Source of the DNA: a bacterium
GTDB lineage: Bacteria; Zixibacteria; MSB-5A5; GN15; FEB-12
Assembly (NCBI GenBank): GCA_016708025.1
Contig: JADJGQ010000002.1
Location: 806,001-870,000, forward strand
Direction: 5' to 3'
Length of the DNA stretch: 64,000 bases
The position numbers were made by a program, and so were the translations under genes. The notes below the pieces were generated by a model, which saw only the letters and a list, made by a program, of their open reading frames with translations, searched no databases and was not told the origin of the DNA. The stretch's first letter is position 1, and every line of letters starts with the position of its first letter. Of the stretch, positions 44,151 to 52,631 are shown piece by piece.

Positions 44151-45056
44151 ATGGCTAAGACAAGTCACATCGAATTTCGTGTCGGGGTGATCACCCTGCT
44201 CGGGTTTGCCCTCCTGCTGGCATCCCTCTATTGGCTGCAAGGCTACAAAATGGAGCGGAATGCCCAGCGGATAAAAGTCCTGTTTGGTGATGTCGGGACA
44301 CTTTCCGCAGGCGACAGAGTAACTGTTTCCGGTGTCCACAAAGGGAAAGTGAACCAACTGCAGTTGACCGGCGAAGGGGTGATGGTGGAACTGCTGTTGT
44401 ATCGCGATGTTGAACTGCACCGGGATGCCCAGTTCGTCATCAAAAACCTGGGTGTTATGGGCGAGCGATTTATCGCGATCCATCCGGGCGAAGCGATCGA
44501 ACGATTTGACACTGCCATGGTGGCGATCGGCAAGGCAGAGGTCGGGATCCCCGAACTGATGGGGGTCGTGGGTGATATCGTGATCGAACTGCGCAACATG
44601 GTGAGTGGGATCCGTCAGACGGTCGCCTCAGATACCTCGCTGGCAAGATTCGACCGGACTGTCGCTAATCTGGAATCGCTTTCGAAGTCGCTGGTCGGTT
44701 TTATGGATCGCAACGAAGCAAAGCTCGATCGAACCAGCGACAATGTCGTCAAGGCGTCGCAACAGATGTCGGATCTGGTGGCCCGCAATGCCCAGATCGT
44801 TGATTCGACCATCCGCCAATTCCATCAACTGTCATTTGGTGTTGATACCCTGGTCCAAAACCTGGATACGCTTTCGTCTGATCTTCGGTATTTCGCCGAT
44901 CAATTGAATAACGGCGATGGGACACTGCAGCTCATGATGAAAGACCGCCGCCTGTATGACGACTTGCGCGGCACCGCCGACAATATCGATGAACTGATCA
45001 GCGACATTCGCGCCAACCCGCAGAAATATATCAACCTGAAAGTAGAGATCTTTTAG
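44151..45056 (+). CDS. MCE/MlaD-family membrane-anchored lipid transport protein
   Basis: This 301-residue protein has an N-terminal membrane anchor (about 12-30, GVITLLGFALLLASLYWLQG) and an MCE beta-barrel domain (about 38-125: IKVLFGDVGTLSAGDRVTVS, GVHKGKVNQL, DAQFVIKNLGVMGERFIAI), then a long helical/coiled-coil tail (about 145-290, with heptads around SLARFDRTVANLESLSKSLV). MCE proteins carry phospholipids between the two membranes with an MlaE/MlaF transporter, but no mlaE or mlaF is in the window, so the partners must be elsewhere. Confidence 0.87.
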   Translation: MAKTSHIEFRVGVITLLGFALLLASLYWLQGYKMERNAQRIKVLFGDVGTLSAGDRVTVSGVHKGKVNQLQLTGEGVMVELLLYRDVELHRDAQFVIKNLGVMGERFIAIHPGEAIERFDTAMVAIGKAEVGIPELMGVVGDIVIELRNMVSGIRQTVASDTSLARFDRTVANLESLSKSLVGFMDRNEAKLDRTSDNVVKASQQMSDLVARNAQIVDSTIRQFHQLSFGVDTLVQNLDTLSSDLRYFADQLNNGDGTLQLMMKDRRLYDDLRGTADNIDELISDIRANPQKYINLKVEIF

Positions 45057-45059
45057 CTT

Positions 45060-47234
45060 ATGACCAGATTCCGCCTGGCAATTGGACTGCACAACCATCA
45101 ACCGGTGGGGAATTTTGATCATGTGTTTGAAGAGGCTCACCAGCAGGCCTACAAACCTTTCCTCGAACTGCTAGCGCAATACCCGAAAGTCTCGCTCTCA
45201 TTGCACCAGTCCGGCATCCTCTGGGACTGGCAGGAGAAACACCATCCGGAATATCTGGAGCAGGTGAAGCGGCTGGTCGCTGATGGTCGGATCGAATTGA
45301 TGACCGGCGGTTTTTATGAACCGATCCTGACTTCCATCCCACAACGTGATCTGCGCGGTCAGATTGAAAAACTGACCGGGTTCCTGCGCAATCGGTTTAG
45401 TGCCGATATCTCCGGGCTTTGGCTCACCGAGCGAGTCTGGGAGCCGCATTTGCCGAAAGTTCTCGCCGAGTCCGGTGTCGGGTATCTGCCCGTTGATGAT
45501 ACGCATTTCCTCTTTGCCGGCATGGAGCGCTCCCAGTTGACCGGGCCGTTCGTGACCGAATTCGAAGGGGAGACTGTCACGCTACTTCCGATCCAGAAAA
45601 AGCTTCGCTACTTGATCCCGTTCGGCAAAGTAGAAGAGGTGATCAGCGAGCTAAAGCGTCAGGCGGAGATATCTCTCTCGGGTGTGGCGGTCTATGCCGA
45701 TGATGGTGAGAAGTTCGGCGTCTGGCCCAACACGCACAAACATTGTTACGATGATCGCTGGCTGGCTGAGTTCTTTGAGGCTCTCGAACGAAACGCCGAC
45801 TGGCTCGAAGTTGTCCCATTGAAGGTCGCGGCCGATATGACGCCGGTAGGGCGGGTATACCTTCCTTCGGCCTCTTACGAAGAGATGGGGCACTGGGCAC
45901 TTCCAACTCCCGGATTCCTCAAGTACGAGGCATTTGAGCATTGGCTGAAGACGATGCAGAAGGCCGAGGAGCACGAGCGATTCGTGCGCGCAGGGCATTG
46001 GCGCGGATTTTTGACAAAATACGAAGAATCCAATCTGATGCACAAGAAGATGCTGGCTGTTTCCGAGCGGCTAGCGACTTTTGATAAAGCACATCCTGAA
46101 ATGAACGCGCAACTGGAGCCGGTGCGCGATCGATTGTATGCGGCGCAGTGCAACTGCGCATATTGGCATGGCGTATTCGGGGGACTCTACTTGCCGCACC
46201 TTCGCCAGGCGATCTATGCCGCACTGTTGGAAGCAGAGTCAAAACTGAGGGAGCTTGCGCATACCCGAGTCGTGACGATCGCAGCCAAAGATCATGATGC
46301 GGATCGTCGCGATGAGATCCTGGTTGAGTCTGCGGCCTTCTCCGCCGTCTTTAAGCCGGATCGCGGCGGAATGCTGGTCGACCTTGGACTTCTCAGACAT
46401 GCGTTTGACCTGACAGATACACTCGCGCGACGCAAGGAAGGGTACCACCGTAAACTGGCAGTGGCGCAGAGCGAGACCCCGCATGACGGGACCGCCTCTA
46501 TCCATGACCTGGTAATTGCCAAGGAGCCGGGGCTCGAGAAGATACTTGTCGAGGACCAGTACTTGAAGCGCTGTTTTATCGATCATTTCCTCGCGGAGAA
46601 AACCTCGGTTGAGCTGTTCCAGTCGGCGCAGGTCGAAGAATTGGGAGACTTTGCCACCGGGGCATACGCGGCCGAGTTTGATGCAGATTCGGGACGGGTG
46701 ACTCTGACGCGCGACGGAAAGGTTGGCTCCCACGGACGACAGCACGCGGTAAGGCTGACCAAAAACTTCTACTTCCTCGAAGAAGCCGACCGACTGGAGA
46801 TCACATACGAGCTTCGGACTACCGATGGCTCAACCGTGTCGACTCATTTCGCGATTGAAAACAGTTTCAGCTTCCAAGCCGGTCATGCCCATGACCGCTA
46901 CCTCCTGATCGACAGCCAGCGTCCGAGCGAATCATTCCTTGACTCTGTCGGTAGCCATCAGCAAGTCTCCAGTGTCGGCATGGTGGATGATTGGCGAGGT
47001 TTGGCGGTAGTGCTGCAATCGCAACGGGCCGGAGAGATCTGGCATCATCCTATACACACGGTCTCACTCTCCGAGGCTGGATTCGAGAAGGTCTATCAGG
47101 GAACCACGATTCTCAATTGCTTCCATATATCGATCTCACCCGAGCCGATGCAGATGAAATTCACCCTGCATGCCGGCAGTAAAGAGTCGGTTCTTCGTGA
47201 GATAGCCAGCTCAGCTCTGGCGGGCAATTTCTAG
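45060..47234 (+). CDS. GH57-family 4-alpha-glucanotransferase/amylase-like enzyme
   Basis: This 724-residue cytosolic enzyme has an N-terminal (beta/alpha)7 barrel with IGLHNHQPVGNFDHVFEEAH, the catalytic nucleophile Glu124 in LTERVWEP and the acid/base Asp214 in YADDGEKFG, at almost the same numbers as in the Thermococcus 4-alpha-glucanotransferase. Downstream helical (DUF1925) and beta-sandwich (DUF1926) domains carry motifs like SFSFQAGHAHDRYLL. It probably remodels alpha-1,4-glucan or maltodextrin. It starts 3 bp after the MCE gene; other glycogen genes are not seen. Confidence 0.9.
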   Translation: MTRFRLAIGLHNHQPVGNFDHVFEEAHQQAYKPFLELLAQYPKVSLSLHQSGILWDWQEKHHPEYLEQVKRLVADGRIELMTGGFYEPILTSIPQRDLRGQIEKLTGFLRNRFSADISGLWLTERVWEPHLPKVLAESGVGYLPVDDTHFLFAGMERSQLTGPFVTEFEGETVTLLPIQKKLRYLIPFGKVEEVISELKRQAEISLSGVAVYADDGEKFGVWPNTHKHCYDDRWLAEFFEALERNADWLEVVPLKVAADMTPVGRVYLPSASYEEMGHWALPTPGFLKYEAFEHWLKTMQKAEEHERFVRAGHWRGFLTKYEESNLMHKKMLAVSERLATFDKAHPEMNAQLEPVRDRLYAAQCNCAYWHGVFGGLYLPHLRQAIYAALLEAESKLRELAHTRVVTIAAKDHDADRRDEILVESAAFSAVFKPDRGGMLVDLGLLRHAFDLTDTLARRKEGYHRKLAVAQSETPHDGTASIHDLVIAKEPGLEKILVEDQYLKRCFIDHFLAEKTSVELFQSAQVEELGDFATGAYAAEFDADSGRVTLTRDGKVGSHGRQHAVRLTKNFYFLEEADRLEITYELRTTDGSTVSTHFAIENSFSFQAGHAHDRYLLIDSQRPSESFLDSVGSHQQVSSVGMVDDWRGLAVVLQSQRAGEIWHHPIHTVSLSEAGFEKVYQGTTILNCFHISISPEPMQMKFTLHAGSKESVLREIASSALAGNF

Positions 47235-47275
47235 GGTTCTGGGTCGCCCACTTTTCTTTTGTGGGGAGGGGGGAA

Positions 47276-48037
47276 TTGCCGTATCTTCTTCTCGTGCTTG
47301 AAGAACTGGCCTCGATCATTCAGCAGAGCCGTGCCGGCGTTGTATTAACCGGTGCCGGAATGTCGGCCGAATCCGGTGTCCCAACTTTCCGCGGGAACGA
47401 AGGGCTTTGGGCCAAGTTTCGCCCCGAAGACCTCGCCACCATGAACGCATTCATCGCCAACTCCAAGCTGGTCTGGGAATGGTACAACTGGCGCCGCGAT
47501 CTTATTCGCCAGGTACAATCAAATGCGGGACATTATGCGCTGGTGGAACTAGCCGGTTGGTTCCCTTCGTTCACCCTGGTGACTCAGAATGTGGATAATC
47601 TGCATCGGATGGCCGGATCTGACCATGTGCTGGAGATCCATGGCAATATCCTGCGAAACAAGTGTGCGGACTGCAACCGTCCAATTGAGTTGGAGAACGA
47701 AATAGAGCCGTCAGCCATCCCAAAATGTCCAGCCTGCGGCGGGAAAATCCGCCCCGATGTTGTCTGGTTTGGCGAAATGCTCCCCGAAGAGACAATTCAG
47801 GCGGCCTTTGACGCCGCCGAGGCGGCGGATATTTTCTTTTCGATCGGGACCTCAGCTCTGGTTCACCCGGCAGCGACCCTCCCGGTTGTGGCCAAGCGGC
47901 ATGGGGCGATATTGGTGGAGATCAACCCGGACGAAACGCCGCTTACCTCCCTGGCAGACTACTATTTTCCGGCGAAATCGGGTGAAATACTTCCCCAATT
48001 GGTGGAAAAGCTGTCGCAAGTCGGACGGGTTCAGTAA
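47276..48037 (+). CDS. cobB: NAD-dependent protein deacylase, sirtuin (CobB-like)
   Basis: This sirtuin has TGAGMSAESGVPTFRG (NAD-binding), TQNVDNLHRMAG, the catalytic His in LEIHGNILRNKC and a zinc ribbon CADC...CPAC. The motif WYNWRRDLI has the Y-x-x-R of class III sirtuins, so desuccinylase/demalonylase activity is plausible as well as deacetylase. No ATG is available near the start. TTG at 47276 is chosen because GGAGG lies six bases upstream; GTG at 47261 (five codons longer) or GTG at 47294 are alternatives. Length is about 253 residues. Confidence 0.92.
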   Translation: MPYLLLVLEELASIIQQSRAGVVLTGAGMSAESGVPTFRGNEGLWAKFRPEDLATMNAFIANSKLVWEWYNWRRDLIRQVQSNAGHYALVELAGWFPSFTLVTQNVDNLHRMAGSDHVLEIHGNILRNKCADCNRPIELENEIEPSAIPKCPACGGKIRPDVVWFGEMLPEETIQAAFDAAEAADIFFSIGTSALVHPAATLPVVAKRHGAILVEINPDETPLTSLADYYFPAKSGEILPQLVEKLSQVGRVQ

Positions 48038-48097
48038 ATTGGGGCATCCGGAACCGGTCCGGGGTGTACAACTGAGGAAGAAGCTACTTATAATCTC

Positions 48098-50923
48098 ATG
48101 ATGCTGCGCCGAACTACTCTTTTCACTGCTCTCTCGCTCCTGCTCCTCTATGGGCTGACAGGTTGTGTGTATTACAACACCTTCTACAATGCCAAGAAGG
48201 AATTCAACACGGCGGAAAAGATGCGGAAGCAGTCCGGCACCGGCAGCCAGTCGAGCTACAAGAATGCGATCGAGAAGTCTCTCAAGGTGCTCGAAGATCA
48301 CCCGAATTCCAAGTATTACGATGACGCGCTCTATGTTGTAGGGGCCTCGTACTATCATACCCAGCAGTACTCCAAGGCAGAACGCCGATTCCGCGAGCTG
48401 CTGGCTAACTTTCCGGAATCCGAGTTTGCCCGGCAGTCGATGGTCTATCTCGCGCAGTCCAAACTGAAGCTGAGCGACCATGATGCCGCGATCGAGCTGT
48501 TCGAAGAGATCTTCGCCGGAGACTATGACAAGTCCTACAAGGCGGATGCCGCCATGGAGTTGGGGCTGTATCATGCCGAAGAGAAGGACCCGGAACGGGC
48601 GCGCGGATTCTTTCTCTCTATCCGCGATTCTTTAGGCAACGATCAGCAGAAATTGACTGCCCAGAGCCACCTGGCGGACAGCTATTTCGATCAATTCGCT
48701 TTTTCCGACGCTCTCAAGGCATATCTGCAGATCCTCGGGATGAAGCCGGACAAAAATCTGAAATATCGCGCATTGCACCGCTCGGCCGTCTGCTCGTATC
48801 GCCTCCAACGGATCAACACCGGTCTTGATTATCTGGATGAATTAGCCAAGGATCAGATCTATTATGATTCGCTCGGCGCTATCAAGTTGACCAAAGCGAC
48901 CGGATATGAATACCTGGGTGACCTTTCGATGGCTGAAGCGACCTACGAAGATGTCATCAGTACATCGGATAACAACAACTGGTCAACTATCGCCAACTAT
49001 CAGCTTGGCCTGATCTACCAGTTTGATTACGACGACCTGACGACAGCCAAAGAATATTATGACAAGGCGGTCAGGGGGAATCAGAGTCTCGATGCGGGGA
49101 AAGACGCGGTGCAGCGCTCGGCGGATATCGCCAAACTGCAGATGATCGAAGCGAAGCAGAAGGCGAATCGCGAGGCGGATGAAGAAGCCAGGAAAGAAGC
49201 TCTCAAGAAGAAAAGCGATTCCACGGCCGTACCAAGCGCAACTCGCGATACAACACTGCCCGCAGACTCCACCGAACCTCTGACCGATTCGGTAACGGTC
49301 GACTCGCTGTTTGAGACGGTGGATGAGGTCGACTCGATTGCCATCAACGCAGCTGCGGATTCGCTGGAAAACCTGACCAGGATGGCGGATTCGTTGGTTG
49401 CCGACAGTGTCAGTAATGCGGCGCGACTGGCGGACTCGTTGATTGCAGACAGTGTCAAAAATGCGGCGCGACTGGCGGATTCATTGATCGCAGACAGTAT
49501 CAGGAATGCGGCTCAAGCGACTGACACCGTCAGCGCGGTTTCGGTTGATTCCCTGATCCGTATTGTGAATAATGCAGATACCGTTACTTCTGATTCTCTC
49601 GCTCCAGCGGTTGTGCCGACCGATTCCCTGAGCATTGACTCTCTGACGCCTGCGGTGATGCCGGATTCCGGGGCAGTCGATTCCACTCTTACAGATTCGA
49701 CAAAAGCGACCAGCGATGCAGAAGAGATCGCGCAGCAGTCACAGCGAATGAAGGCAATGCAGCAGACTCCAACACTAGCCAAAGCAGCTCCCACGCCCGA
49801 ACAGCAGGCAAGAGCGGATTCAATTGCCGCCGAGCGCAAGCGCGTCGCCAAACTGGAAGCGGATGCGGATATCATTTTCCAATTGGCCGAACTGTATTGG
49901 TTCCAGCTCAATAAGCCGGATTCGGCGATTGCGGAGCTGAAGGGGTTGATCAGCGACTACTCCACAACTTCATACGCCCCTCGCGCCATGCTGGCGCTCA
50001 GCACCATGTACCGGGAACATCTGACCGACACACTGGGTGCAGACTCGATCCTGCAGGAAGCATACCGGATCTATGCTAATACTGACTATGCGCCGGAAAT
50101 TCTTGGATTGATGGGAAAAGTCGGGACCACTGAGGATAAGGGATATCCGGAATATTACTATCGTCTGGCCGAGAATTACCTGATCGATTCGAGCAATGCC
50201 GACTCGGCCCGCTACTACTATCAGTACATCATCGACAGTTTCCCGAACTCGTCACTTGGCGTACAGGCGCGCTTCAACATCGCTTATATTCTGGAGAATT
50301 ATCAATCTCCTGGTGATTCCTCAGTGATCTTTGCCTATGAAGCGATTATCGACTCGTTCCCGGGCACTCCGCAGGCGCAGGAGGCAGAAAAGCGGATCAC
50401 CTATAAGGCGCCCGCCAAAAAGCAGTATATTCAGCCGGACAAGGTCAAAGAATCGGAACGGGATGATATCAAGCAAGGCGATCCGCAGGTTGCGACGCCG
50501 ATCAAGACCGACGAGGCCGACACGACCGGGCGGTATATCGACCCCAAAGAGCGGATCTACAAGGGGCCGAAAGATGAGCAATTGATCCTACTCGATATCA
50601 AGCCTATCGAAACTCGCATCGAATTTGACTATCCCGCTGAAGCTTCGAGCATCGAAGGTTACCAGTTTGAGGTCTATTTCCAGATCTTGCTTGATTTTTC
50701 GGGTAAGGTGATTGATTTTGAGCTAAAATCACCGGCGCCTCACGACGAAATCAATCGTCGTGCGGAACTGACCGTCGGCTCCATGTCGTTTGACCCGCTG
50801 GAGGTCAACAAGGAGTTGACACGGAAGTCTGAGATGATCACTCTTCCGGAGGATCAGGAAGATCCGCGGGGACGCTGGTACGTGTACAAATACATCGTTG
50901 AAAAACCGGATTACTTGAAATGA
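48098..50923 (+). CDS. Large TPR lipoprotein with Asp/Ser-rich repeat linker and TonB-like C-terminal domain
   Basis: The 941-residue protein begins with lipoprotein signal LLLLYGLTGC (Cys23). Residues about 30-360 form TPR units like those of BamD/YbgF (HPNSKYYDDALYVVGASYYH, AERRFRELLANFPESEFARQ). Then a disordered linker of about 220 residues rich in Asp, Ser, Ala and Thr has three 15-residue repeats. More TPRs follow (about 585-755: QLAELYWFQLNKPDSAIAEL, NSSLGVQARFNIAYI). The last 120 residues look like a TonB C-terminal domain (EGYQFEVYFQILLDFSGKVI, NRRAELTVGSMSFDP). It is probably a periplasmic outer-membrane-anchored assembly factor; the specific role is unknown. It overlaps pyrK by four bases. 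Confidence 0.8.
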   Translation: MMLRRTTLFTALSLLLLYGLTGCVYYNTFYNAKKEFNTAEKMRKQSGTGSQSSYKNAIEKSLKVLEDHPNSKYYDDALYVVGASYYHTQQYSKAERRFRELLANFPESEFARQSMVYLAQSKLKLSDHDAAIELFEEIFAGDYDKSYKADAAMELGLYHAEEKDPERARGFFLSIRDSLGNDQQKLTAQSHLADSYFDQFAFSDALKAYLQILGMKPDKNLKYRALHRSAVCSYRLQRINTGLDYLDELAKDQIYYDSLGAIKLTKATGYEYLGDLSMAEATYEDVISTSDNNNWSTIANYQLGLIYQFDYDDLTTAKEYYDKAVRGNQSLDAGKDAVQRSADIAKLQMIEAKQKANREADEEARKEALKKKSDSTAVPSATRDTTLPADSTEPLTDSVTVDSLFETVDEVDSIAINAAADSLENLTRMADSLVADSVSNAARLADSLIADSVKNAARLADSLIADSIRNAAQATDTVSAVSVDSLIRIVNNADTVTSDSLAPAVVPTDSLSIDSLTPAVMPDSGAVDSTLTDSTKATSDAEEIAQQSQRMKAMQQTPTLAKAAPTPEQQARADSIAAERKRVAKLEADADIIFQLAELYWFQLNKPDSAIAELKGLISDYSTTSYAPRAMLALSTMYREHLTDTLGADSILQEAYRIYANTDYAPEILGLMGKVGTTEDKGYPEYYYRLAENYLIDSSNADSARYYYQYIIDSFPNSSLGVQARFNIAYILENYQSPGDSSVIFAYEAIIDSFPGTPQAQEAEKRITYKAPAKKQYIQPDKVKESERDDIKQGDPQVATPIKTDEADTTGRYIDPKERIYKGPKDEQLILLDIKPIETRIEFDYPAEASSIEGYQFEVYFQILLDFSGKVIDFELKSPAPHDEINRRAELTVGSMSFDPLEVNKELTRKSEMITLPEDQEDPRGRWYVYKYIVEKPDYLK
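49381..49515 (+). repeat. Three 45-bp tandem repeats in the TPR lipoprotein gene
   Basis: Units at 49381-49425, 49426-49470 and 49471-49515 encode repeats of the type RLADSLIADSVKNAA (15 residues) with 80-90 percent identity by eye. They lie in the low-complexity linker between the TPR arrays. Confidence 0.85.
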
Positions 50924-51714
50924 TTCGACCATCCTGTGAGGAAACCCGCCTACTCCGTCACCGTGATCTCTCACACAATTATTTCTCCCTGACTTTCGGA
51001 CCATACACTCGCGCCAAAGAATGCCGCCCCGGCAGTTTCATCCATGTGCGCCTGCCGCACACCGATGTTTATTTCCGGCGCGCGATGTCGGTTGCTGCGA
51101 TCGATCCGAAAAAGAAAGAAATAGAGATCATCTTTAAGGTGTTCGGACGTGGGACGACACTGCTGTCGCAATTCAGCAAAGACCAGTCGATCGACATCCT
51201 CGGTCCGCTGGGAGTCCCTTTTGCTCTCCCCAAAAAGAATGAACGAGTGATCATGGTGGCAGGCGGCGTCGGCTTTCCGCCGCTGATGTATCTGGCCACC
51301 GACATGGTCGCCAGAGGATATGATCCGAAAAAGATCGAGTTCTTTTACGGTGGCCGCTCGGAGGGAGATATCATTGAGCGGACCCGTATCAAAAAACTTG
51401 GCGTCAATTTGCATGTCGCCACCGACGATGGATCGGCCGGCGTCAAGGGGCTGGTGACCAAACCGGTCGAGAAGTTCCTGCAGGAGCATGGTGACGAAAA
51501 CCTTCGCATGTACGGCTGCGGTCCGGAAGCGATGCTGAAAGCGACCAATGACCTTGGGATCAAATACCAGACAGCCGGACAGCTTTCACTCGAAGCACCA
51601 ATGCCGTGTGGTATCGGCGTCTGTCTCGGTTGCGTGGTGAAAACCACTGCCGGTGAATATGTCCGTGTTTGTGTCGAAGGACCCGTCTTTAATATCGGTG
51701 AGGTGCAGCTATGA
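50920..51714 (+). CDS. pyrK: Dihydroorotate dehydrogenase electron-transfer subunit
   Basis: This 264-residue FAD and [2Fe-2S] protein passes electrons from PyrD to NAD+. It has the FNR-like FAD domain (YFRRAMSVAAID) and NAD domain (VIMVAGGVGFPPLMYLATDM, FYGGRSEGDI), then the iron-sulfur cluster Cys motif MPCGIGVCLGCVVKT with a fourth Cys in VRVCVEG. It starts on the ATGA overlap with the TPR gene and overlaps pyrD in the same manner, so the pyr genes are coupled. Confidence 0.93.
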   Translation: MIRPSCEETRLLRHRDLSHNYFSLTFGPYTRAKECRPGSFIHVRLPHTDVYFRRAMSVAAIDPKKKEIEIIFKVFGRGTTLLSQFSKDQSIDILGPLGVPFALPKKNERVIMVAGGVGFPPLMYLATDMVARGYDPKKIEFFYGGRSEGDIIERTRIKKLGVNLHVATDDGSAGVKGLVTKPVEKFLQEHGDENLRMYGCGPEAMLKATNDLGIKYQTAGQLSLEAPMPCGIGVCLGCVVKTTAGEYVRVCVEGPVFNIGEVQL

Positions 51715-52631
51715 CTCCCGATATTCGCGTCTCGATTGCCGGTGTTGATTTCGTCAATCCGCTCATGACCGCCTCCGGTTGCTGTGGATATGGCGAAGAA
51801 CTGGCAAATGTCTTTCCGCTCTCAAAGTTGGGAGCACTGGTGACGAAGTCGATCACGCAGAAGCCACGCATGGGACACCGTCCGCCCCGCACAGCAGAAA
51901 CCGCCTCGGGGATGCTCAACGCTATCGGCCTGGCAAATGTCGGGATCGATGCGTTTTTGACCGACAAACTCCCCTGGCTCGAAACGCAGCCAACCAAGGT
52001 GATCGTCAATGTCGCCGGATCATCTATCAAAGAGTATGTTGATGTTTCCGCGCGCCTGGCCGATTCACCGCGCGTCGATATGATCGAACTGAATATCTCC
52101 TGTCCGAATGTTGACAAAGGCGGGATCGAGTTCGGCGTTGATCCGGTGATGACCGAGAAATGTGTCTCAGAAGTTCGCGCCGTTTTCAAACGTCCGATCA
52201 TCGCCAAGCTTGGCCCGAATGTCACCGATATCACGGCGATCGCCCGGGCGGCCGAAGCTGGTGGCGCCAATGCACTGGCGATCATGAATTCGGCATTCGG
52301 AACCTCAGCCGATATCGAGACCTGGCGCCCACGCTTGACCAATAATCGCGGCGGCCTGACCGGCCCGGCGATCAAGCCGATGGCCTTGTTGATGGTTGAT
52401 GTCGTCTATCGCAGTGGAGTGAAACTCCCGATCATCGGGATCGGCGGCATCGCCACCTGGCAGGATGTCGTCGAGTTCATGTTGTTCGGAGCGACCGCCG
52501 TGCAGATCGGGACACATCTGTTTGTCGAGCCCGATTCGCCGGTCAAGATCGCGACCGGGCTCAAAGCATATATGAAGCGCAGAAAACTGGCCACGGTCGC
52601 TGACCTGGTCGGTAAAGTACAGAGGTGGTAA
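51711..52631 (+). CDS. pyrD: Dihydroorotate dehydrogenase, class 1B catalytic subunit
   Basis: This 306-residue cytosolic FMN enzyme oxidises dihydroorotate to orotate in pyrimidine synthesis. It has NPLMTASGCCGYGEEL, the catalytic Cys in ELNISCPNVD (Cys is the base of class 1 enzymes), and the FMN phosphate site GIGGIATWQDVVEFMLFGAT. The pyrK partner just upstream identifies subclass 1B. Its stop overlaps the pyrF start (TAATG). Confidence 0.94.
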   Translation: MTPDIRVSIAGVDFVNPLMTASGCCGYGEELANVFPLSKLGALVTKSITQKPRMGHRPPRTAETASGMLNAIGLANVGIDAFLTDKLPWLETQPTKVIVNVAGSSIKEYVDVSARLADSPRVDMIELNISCPNVDKGGIEFGVDPVMTEKCVSEVRAVFKRPIIAKLGPNVTDITAIARAAEAGGANALAIMNSAFGTSADIETWRPRLTNNRGGLTGPAIKPMALLMVDVVYRSGVKLPIIGIGGIATWQDVVEFMLFGATAVQIGTHLFVEPDSPVKIATGLKAYMKRRKLATVADLVGKVQRW

